Assembly: GCA_963733265.1 (NCBI GenBank)
Contig: CAVTCF010000003.1
Coordinates: forward strand, 558,001-622,000
Direction: 5' to 3'
From: PALSA-1006 sp963733265
GTDB lineage: Bacteria > Pseudomonadota > Gammaproteobacteria > Burkholderiales > Gallionellaceae
Length of the DNA: 64,000 nucleotides
Below, in pieces: positions 53,687-62,222 of this stretch. Position numbers and translations under genes: made by a program. A model generated the notes under the pieces. The model saw only the letters and a list, made by a program, of their open reading frames with translations, had not been told where the DNA came from and searched no databases. Each line of letters opens with the position of its first letter. The first letter of the stretch is position 1.

Positions 53687-54322
53687 TTGGTCAGCGATAA
53701 CTCCCCCGATAGCGACTTGACTTTAAAAAACATTGTGTGGTGCTCGCACCTTGAAAAACGGGCGGAAAGAGAAAAAAGTCAGGGCCATCGGGGGCAGTTG
53801 GTATGGTTGACAGGCTTATCCGGTTCCGGCAAATCTACTATTGCTCAATTTGTTGACGAGAAATTGAGTGAATCAGGCTTTCAAACAATCGTACTGGACG
53901 GTGATAATTTATGCCATGGTCTTTGCAAAGACTTGGGGCTCTCAATATCAGACAGAAATGAAAATGTTCGCCGGGTAGGGGAGGTTGCCAGATTATTTCT
54001 TGAGCAGGGATTTGTGGTTCTTGTTGCACTGGTTTCGCCGATCCGTGAAATGCGGGATCAGGTGCGACGCTCGTTTTCAGAGGCGGATTTTGTTGAAGTG
54101 CATTGTAAATGCCCGCTTGCGATTTGCAGGGAACGTGATCCGAAGGGGCTATACGCAAAGGCGGAAAGCGGCAAGATTACCGAGTTCACAGGTGTCTCAT
54201 CGCCTTATGAAGAGCCGCTGAGTCCGGAGCTAATCTTGTTGACAAGTGAAGAGACTGTCGAGGAATCTGCCAGCCGTTTGGCGCATTTTATTGTGAGTAA
54301 AGTCAAAATTCACCAAACCTGA
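53687..54322 (+). CDS. cysC: Adenylylsulfate kinase
   Basis: Phosphorylates adenylylsulfate (APS) to PAPS. The Walker A GLSGSGKSTIAQ, the ENVRRVGEVARLFLEQG helix, and the DPKGLYAKAESGKITEFTG segment are diagnostic. The usual DGDNxRxGL motif reads DGDNLCHGL: a Cys (TGC 53912-53914) replaces the conserved Arg, which is expected to bind APS, so activity may be reduced. The start is uncertain: TTG 53687 has GGAG nine bases upstream; TTG 53672 is an alternative; an out-of-frame ATG lies between. No cysDN or cysH adjoins; the next gene is emrA. Confidence 0.8.
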   Translation: MVSDNSPDSDLTLKNIVWCSHLEKRAEREKSQGHRGQLVWLTGLSGSGKSTIAQFVDEKLSESGFQTIVLDGDNLCHGLCKDLGLSISDRNENVRRVGEVARLFLEQGFVVLVALVSPIREMRDQVRRSFSEADFVEVHCKCPLAICRERDPKGLYAKAESGKITEFTGVSSPYEEPLSPELILLTSEETVEESASRLAHFIVSKVKIHQT

Positions 54323-54381
54323 TTTCAACGTTTTATTTTGTTTCAATACACCGCTGCTGAAACCCCCGTGGGTCTGTAAAA

Positions 54382-55425
54382 ATGAATAATCCAAAACCGA
54401 TTAAGAACCAACTTCGCCAATATTTGTTTATCGGAGGGGGCGCAGTATTTCTGATCATCGCAACCGTTTTATATTTTTCCGGCGGGCGCTTCGTTTCAAC
54501 TGACGATGCCTATGTTCAAGCTGCTCGTGTAGATATCAGTGCCAATATTGCTGGTCGTGTTACAAAAGTACTCGTAAAAGAAAATCAACAAGTACATAAA
54601 GGTGATCCTCTTTTTGAACTCGATGACCGCGACTATGTAATAGCCGTGAAAGATGCCAATGCCAAGCTGTCCAATGCGAAATTGCAATTTATCGCCATGC
54701 AAGCCACTTACTCGCAACATCAGGCAAATGTTCGTGCAGCGGAAGCGACGCTGCTCTACCAGGCTCATGAAGTCGAACGCCAGAAAAGTCTGTCCACTAA
54801 AGGAATTTCATCCCAAGCTCAATTGGATTTGGCAGAGCATACGCTTGCTGATGTAACGCAGAAGTTAAGTGCGGAGAAAGAAGAAGAGAATAATATTCGG
54901 TCTTTGTTGGGAAACAATCCGGCAATCAATATTAATGATCACCCATCTGTGCAACAGGCGCAGGCTATGCTGGAACGCGCACAATTAAACCAGTCGTATA
55001 CCATCGTTAAAGCTCCGATGGACGGTATCGTTTCAAAAGTTGACCAGTTGCAACCGGGCCAATACGTTAATGCCGCCACACCTGTATTTGCCCTTAATTC
55101 AAATAAAATTATTTGGGTTGACGCCAACTTCAAGGAAACTGAACTTACCAATATGCTTCCGGGGCAGCAAGCCACAATTGAAATTGATGCCTATCCGGAT
55201 AGGGCATTCCATGGCAGCGTGGAAAGTTTAAGTTCCGGCACGGGTTCAAGTTTTTCTTTGCTGCCGCCCGAGAACGCCACAGGCAACTGGGTCAAGGTTG
55301 TACAGCGATTACCGATACGTATCAAGCTTGATGATCTTGACCCAAAGCGGCCCTTGCATTCCGGATTAAGTGCTGTTGTGAAAGTTGATACGCTTCACAA
55401 TCGCGTGATGGACTTCTGGAAATGA
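54382..55425 (+). CDS. EmrA-like membrane-fusion protein, second cluster
   Basis: A 347-residue adaptor with membrane anchor (YLFIGGGAVFLIIATVLYF), FVSTDDAYVQAARVDISANIAGRV in two blocks, a helical hairpin (residues about 90-185) and the barrel APMDGIVSKVDQLQPGQYVN with IIWVDANFKETEL. It is paralogous to the emrA at 32 kb but clearly diverged. Its stop overlaps the emrB start (ATGA). Confidence 0.92.
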   Translation: MNNPKPIKNQLRQYLFIGGGAVFLIIATVLYFSGGRFVSTDDAYVQAARVDISANIAGRVTKVLVKENQQVHKGDPLFELDDRDYVIAVKDANAKLSNAKLQFIAMQATYSQHQANVRAAEATLLYQAHEVERQKSLSTKGISSQAQLDLAEHTLADVTQKLSAEKEEENNIRSLLGNNPAININDHPSVQQAQAMLERAQLNQSYTIVKAPMDGIVSKVDQLQPGQYVNAATPVFALNSNKIIWVDANFKETELTNMLPGQQATIEIDAYPDRAFHGSVESLSSGTGSSFSLLPPENATGNWVKVVQRLPIRIKLDDLDPKRPLHSGLSAVVKVDTLHNRVMDFWK

Positions 55426-55896
55426 AAGAGGCGCCTCAACATCAAACTCCGCTTGAGGAATTAAGCGAGGAGACCGGCGAGGGAGCTGCGGTCCCCCACC
55501 CCCCGCACACCGACCTCGCCGAGGCACCGCTCAATCGCCCGTTAATCACCTTTGGCATTATGGCGGCGACCATTATGCAGTCTTTGGATTCTACGATTGC
55601 CAACGTGGCATTACCTCAAATGCAAGGCGCACTTTCTGCCACTCAAGATCAAATGGGCTGGGTACTTACGTCTTACATCATTGCTGCTGCGATCATGATT
55701 CCGCTAACCGGCTGGTTGGCTGGCCGGTTTGGACGCAAGAAGGTTTTCCTGATATCGATTGTCGGATTCACTGTGACCTCGGCTTTGTGCGGCATTGCAA
55801 CAACCCTGCCCGAGATCGTTTTATTTCGCCTTTTGCAGGGCATATCCGGGGCTGCACTTGTCCCGTTATCGCAGGCAGTGCTTTTCGATATCAATC
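55422..55896 (+). pseudogene. EmrB-like DHA2 transporter, 5' part (interrupted by RIT element)
   Basis: Encodes the N-terminal 158 residues of a 14-segment DHA2 transporter: MQSLDSTIANVALPQMQGAL, GWLAGRFGRKKVF (motif A) and RLLQGISGAALVPLSQAVLF. Frame then enters the RIT element and stops at 55991 after unrelated residues. Joining 55896 to 59330 gives DINPKENHGRAMSIWGVG and a 536-residue transporter, so the break is exact and potentially reversible. As it stands the pump is probably inactive. Confidence 0.9.
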
Positions 55897-55898
55897 GA

Positions 55899-55922
55899 TG
55901 TCATGCCGCTAGCGGCATGACA
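55899..55922. repeat. 24-bp perfect palindrome at the left RIT junction
   Basis: The sequence at 55899-55922 reads the same on both strands; its centre is TGCCGCTAGCGGCA. It lies between the emrB junction and the left terminal inverted repeat and has no counterpart at the right end. It could be a recombinase binding site or a leftover of the target. Confidence 0.85.
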
Positions 55923-55924
55923 AA

Positions 55925-55955
55925 GATAATGCCGACTCCCGGATTATGCCGCGTC
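55925..55955 (+). repeat. Left terminal inverted repeat of the RIT element
   Basis: Starts GATAATGCCGACTCCC and ends GGATTATGCCGCGTC. It matches the inverse of 59299-59329 at 30 of 31 positions. An inverted partial copy (CGGCATAATCC) lies at 56001-56011. Confidence 0.92.
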
Positions 55956-56058
55956 ATTAGCATTGGTTCTTCTCTGCAGTGCCTATTATGATTGCTGAGT
56001 CGGCATAATCCGTATGATTTCTCCAAGCTGGCAATCACGCCGGCCAAGGAGAAATCAC

Positions 56059-57294
56059 ATGATCACGACAGACACAATCAAAGATGGTGTAGCTGAAGCA
56101 CTGCTACTCCGTCACATTGAAGCATTTCTCGAACAACTGCGGACAGCGAGATACGCTGAAGAAACGCTTCGCAAAAAACGATGGGTGTTGACGGCCTTCG
56201 CGCGATGGATGAAGGACCAGAACATAACCTTGCCTAACCTTGATGAATCCGTTATTGCCGAGTTCGTGAAGCGCTTAATTGGCTCACCAGCGGCCCGTGT
56301 TCAGTTCGAACTTGCGGTATTGCGGCAGTTACTTGCATATCTGCGCTGTCAGGCCGAAGTTCCGTTGGAGGCACCGAGCGACGAGTCTGCGATTCACCTC
56401 ATCAACTGCCGTTACGTGGATTACCTGAGGCAAGATCGTGGCCTTGCGGAGAATTCGGTGCTCGTTTACGCACCTTTCATTCGTGATTTCCTTAATAGCA
56501 GGAATGCTGGTGACGGTCATGTATTGCCTGGCACCTTCGACGTCATGACGATTCGAAACCATCTCCTTGCCCGCAGCAATGGTCGGTCAGGCGAGTACAT
56601 GCGGCTTATGGCGGTGGCACTCAGATCGTTTTGCCATTTCCTCTTTCTACGCGGAGATACGCCTCGCGATCTATCGAATTCGATACCCACGGTCATCAAG
56701 TGGCGGCAGTCATCCGTACCAAAATTCCTCACGCCAGAGCAAGAAGAATGTGTTCTCGCATCTACAGACCGATCGACGCCGCGCGGGCGTCGTGACTACG
56801 CAATCTTGCTGCTGTTAGCGCGACTCGGCTTGCGCGCGAGCGAAATCGTTTCACTCGAACTTGGTGACATCCGCTGGCGTTCAGGGGAGCTCGTTATCCA
56901 CGGCAAGGGTCAAATGGTTGAGCATGTGCCACTGCTATCCGATATTGGTGAGGCGCTGGCGATCTATCTTCACGATGATCGTGGCGCAAGCGCATCCCGG
57001 CGGGTATTTTTGCGAATGTGGGCGCCGCGAGTTGGCTTGGCGGGACCGGCAGCGATAGGGCATATAGTCCGACTGGCCTTTGCTCATGCAGGATTCCGTC
57101 CCGCATGCCGGGGTGCGGCACATCTGTTCCGTCACGGCTTGGCGACGACGATGATTCGTCACGGAGCATCTATGGCGGAGATTGCCGAAGTCTTGCGGCA
57201 TCGATCACAAGACAGTACTGCGATTTATGCGAAAGTATCTTTCGAGGCACTGCGTGGTGTTGCCCGGGCCTGGCCAACGATGGGAGGTGCATGA
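56059..57294 (+). CDS. ritA: Tyrosine recombinase RitA
   Basis: First recombinase of the trio, 411 residues. N-terminal SAM-like core-binding domain about residues 10-110. Catalytic domain residues: Arg in LARLGLRASEIVSLELGDI, Lys in HGKGQMVEHVPL, HLFRHGLAT (HxxR), HRS and the nucleophile Tyr in DSTAIYAKV. ATG 56059 has AGGAGAAATCAC upstream; the frame extends to 56014 within the left end. Its TGA overlaps the ritB ATG. Confidence 0.88.
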   Translation: MITTDTIKDGVAEALLLRHIEAFLEQLRTARYAEETLRKKRWVLTAFARWMKDQNITLPNLDESVIAEFVKRLIGSPAARVQFELAVLRQLLAYLRCQAEVPLEAPSDESAIHLINCRYVDYLRQDRGLAENSVLVYAPFIRDFLNSRNAGDGHVLPGTFDVMTIRNHLLARSNGRSGEYMRLMAVALRSFCHFLFLRGDTPRDLSNSIPTVIKWRQSSVPKFLTPEQEECVLASTDRSTPRGRRDYAILLLLARLGLRASEIVSLELGDIRWRSGELVIHGKGQMVEHVPLLSDIGEALAIYLHDDRGASASRRVFLRMWAPRVGLAGPAAIGHIVRLAFAHAGFRPACRGAAHLFRHGLATTMIRHGASMAEIAEVLRHRSQDSTAIYAKVSFEALRGVARAWPTMGGA

Positions 57295-58241
57295 TGAGTA
57301 CGATCCGCGACTCACTGATCCAGTACGTGGCCGTTCGCCGTACCCTTGGGGCGAAATTCTATGAACCGGCATTGGCACTTGATCACTTTGTAGACTTGCT
57401 CGAACGCGAGGGAGCCGAGTTCGTTACAATCGATCTGGCCCTGCGCTGGGCAATGGAACCCAAACTTGCCCAACGTGCCACATGGGGACGGCGCCTCTCA
57501 CAAGTGCGGGGATTTGCTGCGTGGCTCAGTGCCACTGATATTCGGAACGAGGTTCCGCCAAAGCGACTCCTGAATGCGCGTCGCCGGCGCAATTCGCCGC
57601 ATATCTATACTGACCAAGAAATTGACCTACTCATGACCCAAGCCGCCCGACTGCATTCGCGGTCAGGAATGCGGGCATTGACCTATTCGACGCTTATCGG
57701 GCTTCTGGTCGCGACCGGCCTCAGGCCAAGTGAGGCCATTGGACTCGACCGGTCTGATGTAGACCTTGTGAACGGAATACTATCAATCCGGGAATCTAAG
57801 TTCGGGAAATCGCGCTTTGTTCCGATTGAAGAGTCGACTCGTGCTGCACTTGAGCACTATACACAATGTCGTGACCGGATCTGCCAGCTTCGGTTAAGTG
57901 ATGCGTTTCTCATTGGCGAGCGCGGTACGAGGTTGAATGGTTGCTCTGCCCGTAGCATGTTTGCAAGAATTTCCCGCGCGGTCGGCCTGCGTGCACCAAC
58001 AGAGCACGGGCGAAATGGTCACGGGCCGCGCCTCCAGGACTTCAGGCATAGCTTTGCGACAGGCAGACTTGTCGAATGGTATCGCGCCGGGCTGGACGTT
58101 ACACTGGAACTGCCAAAGCTTGCCACCTACCTCGGTCACGTTGATGTCGGCCTCACTTATTGGTACATCGAAGCTGTTCCTGAGCTTCTCCAGTTCGCGG
58201 CCAAATATCTTGATAAGGATCAACCGGGAGAACAGCCATGA
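57291..58241 (+). CDS. ritB: Tyrosine recombinase RitB
   Basis: Second recombinase, 316 residues from the overlapping ATG 57291 (ATGATGAG; GGGAGG upstream). The longer open frame back to 57018 is antisense-free but reads through ritA in another phase and is not family-like. Catalytic Arg in VATGLRPSEAIGLDRSDV, Lys in KFGKSRFVPI, then LQDFRHSFAT, where the usual His of HxxR is Gln, and the Tyr in GHVDVGLTYWYIEAV. The His-to-Gln change may be a subfamily feature or a loss. Confidence 0.85.
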   Translation: MMSTIRDSLIQYVAVRRTLGAKFYEPALALDHFVDLLEREGAEFVTIDLALRWAMEPKLAQRATWGRRLSQVRGFAAWLSATDIRNEVPPKRLLNARRRRNSPHIYTDQEIDLLMTQAARLHSRSGMRALTYSTLIGLLVATGLRPSEAIGLDRSDVDLVNGILSIRESKFGKSRFVPIEESTRAALEHYTQCRDRICQLRLSDAFLIGERGTRLNGCSARSMFARISRAVGLRAPTEHGRNGHGPRLQDFRHSFATGRLVEWYRAGLDVTLELPKLATYLGHVDVGLTYWYIEAVPELLQFAAKYLDKDQPGEQP

Positions 58242-59233
58242 ACGCCACTGTTCTTCCATCTCTCGTCCAACGCTTCTTTACGCAGCGCTTGCTTGAGCAG
58301 CAAGGTCTAAGTTCACACACGGTGGCAAGCTATCGCGACACATTCCGTTTGCTGCTGGGTTTCGCTACGCAGCAATTTGGACTTGCGCCTTCCAAATTGC
58401 TGATGGAAGAACTCGACGCGTCTTTCATGGAAAAATTCCTTCGGCACCTTGAGCTGGACAGAGGCAATTCTGTGCGGACACGAAACACACGCCTCGCCGC
58501 AGTGCATGCCTTCTTTGGTTTCGTCGCAATCAATGAACCGGCACTTGGTCTTCAGTGTCAACGCATTCTTGCAATTCCATCGAAACGCTATGAGCATGGC
58601 CCAGTCGAGTTTCTCACCGAAGAAGAGGCTGCTGCCCTTGTGGCAGCCCCTGATTCAAGAACATGGGTCGGCAGCCGGGATCGAGTGCTTCTTCTTGTGG
58701 CGGTTCAAACGGGTCTGCGCAATAGCGAACTCACTTCGCTCAGGCGGCAGGACGTTGCGCTCGGCACAGGGGCTCACGTCCGTTGCCTTGGCAAAGGCAG
58801 GAAAATGCGATGTACACCGCTAAGACCGGATGTCATAGCAGTCCTGAAGGAATGGTTTGTGCGCCAGCCCGGCGAACCTGGCGACCCACTCTTCCCGAGT
58901 TCGCGAGGCGGACATCTCAGCGCTGATGCACTTCAGCGGCTCGTGTCGCGTCATGCGAAAACCGCGTGCCAGACGTGTCCTTCGCTCAAGGAAAAATCCG
59001 TGACACCGCACACGCTGAGGCACGCGGCGGCAATGAGTCTATTACGACATGGCATCGATCCGAGTGTAATTGCTCTTTGGCTTGGTCACGAATCGACAGA
59101 GACGACTCAAATATACTTGCACGCCGACATTCAACTTAAGGAACGAGCACTGGCTCACGCCAATGCCAATGGTGTCGTGCCAACTCGGTATATGCCTCCC
59201 GACCCATTACTGGCCTTCCTCGATGCGCTTTGA
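58238..59233 (+). CDS. ritC: Tyrosine recombinase RitC
   Basis: Third recombinase, 331 residues, overlapping ritB by ATGA. N-terminal domain LVQRFFTQRLLEQQGLSSHT. Catalytic Arg in VQTGLRNSELTSLRRQDV, Lys in LGKGRKMRCTPL, HTLRHAAAMSLLRHG (HxxR), and Tyr in GHESTETTQIYLHADI. All catalytic residues are conserved. It ends 66 bases before the right terminal repeat. Confidence 0.88.
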   Translation: MNATVLPSLVQRFFTQRLLEQQGLSSHTVASYRDTFRLLLGFATQQFGLAPSKLLMEELDASFMEKFLRHLELDRGNSVRTRNTRLAAVHAFFGFVAINEPALGLQCQRILAIPSKRYEHGPVEFLTEEEAAALVAAPDSRTWVGSRDRVLLLVAVQTGLRNSELTSLRRQDVALGTGAHVRCLGKGRKMRCTPLRPDVIAVLKEWFVRQPGEPGDPLFPSSRGGHLSADALQRLVSRHAKTACQTCPSLKEKSVTPHTLRHAAAMSLLRHGIDPSVIALWLGHESTETTQIYLHADIQLKERALAHANANGVVPTRYMPPDPLLAFLDAL

Positions 59234-59298
59234 TAATGCCGACAAATAAGATGACTAAGAACAAGGATCCTCCCTACAGTTGTAGCCCCGCACTTTGG

Positions 59299-59329
59299 GA
59301 CGCGGCATAATCTGGGAGTCGGCATTATC
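59299..59329 (-). repeat. Right terminal inverted repeat of the RIT element
   Basis: Ends GTCGGCATTATC at the junction with the emrB 3' part. An inverted partial copy (GATAATGCCGAC) is at 59232-59243, mirroring the arrangement at the left end. Confidence 0.92.
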
Positions 59330-60465
59330 CAAAAGAAAATCATGGCAGAGCCATGTCAATCTGGGGTGTCGGGGTGACGCTCGGCCCGATACTGGGTCCG
59401 GTTCTGGGCGGTTGGCTTACGCAAGATTACAGTTGGCGTTGGGTTTTCTTCATTAATGTCCCGATCGGTATTGTCGCTTTTCTGATTTTGTCGATGTCGA
59501 TGCCGGAAACAAAAAAGATGATCAGCAGATTCGATTTTTTTGGCTTCCTTTCTTTAAGTCTTTCCATTGGAGCGTTGCAATTGTTTCTTGATCGTGGCGA
59601 ACTCAACGATTGGTTCAATTCCCCCGAGATCGTTGTGGAGGCTCTGGTGTCAGGCATCGCGTTATATTATTTTGTGGCTCATTCATTTACACATTCAAAC
59701 CCATTTTTAAGCCCTGCATTATTTGCAGACCGCAATTTCGTTGCTGCCAATGTATTTATCTTCTTAATCGGTGTTGTTCTTTTTGCCACCTTGGCACTCA
59801 TTCCCCCAATGCTTCAAGGTGAAATGGGTTACCCGGTCATTACCAGCGGTATAGTTACCGCCCCACGGGGCGCGGGCACAATGATCTCAATGATGGTCGT
59901 CGGCAGGCTGATTGGAAAGATTGACGCGCGGATTATTATGGCGACAGGTTTGAGCCTGACTGCATTTTCTCTGTGGCAGATGACGAATTTTGATTTGCTG
60001 ATGAACCAGAATATTGTTGTAATTTCCGGCCTCATTCAGGGGTTCGGCATAGGTCTTGTATATGTCCCGCTTTCCACTGTTGCATTTAGTACATTATCAG
60101 CATCATTTCGCAACGAAGGAACTGCATTTTTTAACCTGTTGCGTAATCTCGGCAGTGCCATCGGCATTTCTGTAGTCGAAACGCTACTGACACAAAACAC
60201 ACAAATAATGCACTCGACTCTTGCGGAAAACATTACCCCTTACAACCTGAACACGCAGGCCTTCTTGGCCAGCCATATTGATCCGCATAGTATTGCCGGA
60301 ATTGCAGTGCTGAATAACATGATTACAAACCAGGCTGCAATGATTGCTTATCTTAATGATTATCAACTAATGATGTTGCTAACAATTGCGGTTATTCCTC
60401 TGTTGCTATTGTTGCGCCCACCTGTTTACGCACAAGGAAAAAAAGAAACGGCGGTAATGGAATGA
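59330..60465 (+). pseudogene. EmrB-like DHA2 transporter, 3' part
   Basis: Encodes the remainder of the transporter from PKENHGRAMSIWGVGVTLGP (motif C region GPILGPVLGGWL) through the last segments. ATG 59353 could start an N-truncated product lacking the first four or so membrane segments, unlikely to work. Its stop overlaps the downstream outer-membrane factor (ATGA), so translation of that gene from the emr transcript may be affected by the insertion. Confidence 0.88.
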
Positions 60466-61898
60466 CGATTACTAGAAATTTCTTGCTGTCCGGTGTCTTG
60501 ATGGCTATTGCAGCATGTACTACGGGACCGGATTTTAAGACACCCGCAGCACCCAAGACGGAGGCATATACGGCAAGTAATGAAGCTGTGCCGTTAAGTC
60601 AGCGCATATTAATGGGTAAGCAGATCGAAACTGAATGGTGGACTTTATTTTCATCTGATGCATTGAATGACCTTATTCGACAGGCCGTGGAAAACAACTA
60701 CGACTTTGTTTCAGCCAGAGAAACACTGGCCCAAGCTGAAGAAGCCGTAAAAGCAAAAAGCGGCACCTTGCTTCCCCAAGTCTCCCTCGGCGCAACTGCC
60801 GGACGTCAACAGTATGGGGTGGCATTGTTCGGGCCGAGCAATTTCAACATTCCCCCCTTTAGTTATTATGAAATTGGCCCTTCGGTTAGTTGGACACTTG
60901 ATATATTTGGTGGTGGAGAACGTGAGGTTGAGCGTCAAAAGGCGATGGCGAATTATCAAACCAATGTTACAGCCGCGTTCTATATCACACTGACTGGGGA
61001 TACTGTTTCAGCAGCCTTGGAAATGTCTTCGGCGCAAGCAGAGATAGAAGCTATTAATCAAATTATCTCGGATGACAAGAAAAATCTTGAAATGGTTCAG
61101 GAATCATATTCAGCCGGAGCCTCGTCAAAACTGGATGTCTTGAGCGCACAAAGCCAATTGATCAATGATCAAGCTGCGCTTCCCCCGGCTGAGCAACGTT
61201 TAAGTCTCAGCCGTCATGCACTTTCGATTTACGTTGGGAATACGCCATCCAATTGGGTCGTTCCAAAACTCGACTTTGAAAATTTCACTTTGCCCCGGGA
61301 CTTGCCGCTAAGCCTCCCGTCTGAATTGGTGAAACGGAGACCTGATATTCTGGCTGCAGAGGCGAATTTGCACGCTGCGAGTGCGGCAATTGGCGTGGCG
61401 TCCGCGAATTTTTATCCCCAAATTACGCTGACAGCGAATATGTTGCAAGAAGCATTAACGCCTGCGGGATTGTTTCGAGCCGCAAATAATGCATGGTCGC
61501 TTGCGGCCGGACTGACGGCTCCCATTTTTAATGGTGGAGCTCTTACAGCAAGGAAGCACGAAGCTGAGCATGCATTTCAAGCTTCATTGGCGCAATACCA
61601 GCAAACGATTCTGGTCGCTTTTAAGCAGGTGGCCGACGCGCTTACTTCACTGGCTCATGACGACGAAGAAGTTGAGATCAGGAATAACGCGTTAGCTACA
61701 GCCACAGAAACACTTGCGGTAATGCGAGACAGTTATCAGGCTGGTGCAATCGGGCTGTTGCAACTACACGATGCAGAACGCGGCGAAACAAATGCACACT
61801 TGGCAATTGTCCGCGCACAACATCAACGGTATTTAGATTGTGCCCGGCTATTTGTGGCGTTGGGCGGTTCTCCAATGTCAACAAAGAAATCGATTTGA
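60462..61898 (+). CDS. NodT-family outer-membrane efflux lipoprotein
   Basis: A 478-residue TolC-like outer-membrane factor. The lipoprotein signal MTITRNFLLSGVLMAIAAC ends in the lipobox IAAC, and the mature CTTGPDF..P start is typical of the NodT family. Two OEP repeats with long helical hairpins follow (LNDLIRQAVENNYDF, RRPDILAAEANLHAASAAIG, LAIVRAQHQRYLDCARL). It completes the tripartite pump with emrA and emrB of this cluster. GTGA/ATGA overlap with emrB 3' part. Confidence 0.9.
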   Translation: MTITRNFLLSGVLMAIAACTTGPDFKTPAAPKTEAYTASNEAVPLSQRILMGKQIETEWWTLFSSDALNDLIRQAVENNYDFVSARETLAQAEEAVKAKSGTLLPQVSLGATAGRQQYGVALFGPSNFNIPPFSYYEIGPSVSWTLDIFGGGEREVERQKAMANYQTNVTAAFYITLTGDTVSAALEMSSAQAEIEAINQIISDDKKNLEMVQESYSAGASSKLDVLSAQSQLINDQAALPPAEQRLSLSRHALSIYVGNTPSNWVVPKLDFENFTLPRDLPLSLPSELVKRRPDILAAEANLHAASAAIGVASANFYPQITLTANMLQEALTPAGLFRAANNAWSLAAGLTAPIFNGGALTARKHEAEHAFQASLAQYQQTILVAFKQVADALTSLAHDDEEVEIRNNALATATETLAVMRDSYQAGAIGLLQLHDAERGETNAHLAIVRAQHQRYLDCARLFVALGGSPMSTKKSI

Positions 61899-62222
61899 AC
61901 TGTACTTCGTTAGTAGCGGTTTATCCGACACTAAAAATTGGAGTACATTGCAATTGGGGGTACGATCAAAAAACCTACTGAACGGTATTGAGACGGTTAC
62001 GTCTGTAACTCAAAATTGTTGACTACCCAAACCGACATTTGGCAGAATTATATGAGGGCTAAGCAGATAAAGTGTACGTACTGGATTGATTGCTTCAAGA
62101 ATCAAGACCAGATGGTTTGCCTAATGTGTGCTGATTGCAAAATGTATAAAAGCAATTATATGTAACAAAGAAGTTGTCGCTTTGCCATACGTTTGATTTG
62201 AATAATGACTCCGGGAGAAAAC
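61899..62222. other. 324-base intergenic region containing a small Cys-rich frame
   Basis: Between the outer-membrane factor and cfa. It holds a 37-codon Cys-rich frame (separate entry) and presumably the cfa promoter. No strong hairpin terminator was identified after the efflux operon. Confidence 0.5.
62052..62165 (+). CDS. Candidate 37-residue Cys-rich microprotein
   Basis: An ATG-to-TAA frame encoding five cysteines in the pattern C8-x5-C14-x8-C23-x2-C26-x2-C29, starting MRAKQIKCTYWIDCF and ending CKMYKSNYM. The CxxC-x2-C spacing is that of small zinc- or metal-binding proteins. The ribosome-binding site is weak (GGCAG). The residue make-up is unlike random translation of an AT-rich gap, but there is no other support. 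It lies just upstream of cfa. Confidence 0.4.
   Translation: MRAKQIKCTYWIDCFKNQDQMVCLMCADCKMYKSNYM

Larger units (their letters stand above)
55897..59329 (+). mobile_element. RIT element (recombinase in trio), 3433 bp, inserted in emrB
   Basis: Three tandem tyrosine recombinase genes of different subfamilies (ritA 56059-57294, ritB 57291-58241, ritC 58238-59233), each overlapping the next by four bases, are the defining content of RIT elements. The element is bounded by 31-bp terminal inverted repeats (55925-55955 and 59299-59329, 30 of 31 identical). An extra 28 bases at the left, including a 24-bp perfect palindrome, lie between the ATC junction and the left repeat. ATC occurs at both junctions (55894-55896 and 59327-59329); crossing over there restores the emrB frame. 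No cargo gene is present. Confidence 0.9.

Noticed and set aside
57018..57290. Longer RitB start within ritA
   Set aside because: ATG 57291 overlaps the ritA stop as ATGA with a GGGAGG site; the extra residues overlap ritA coding sequence in another phase.
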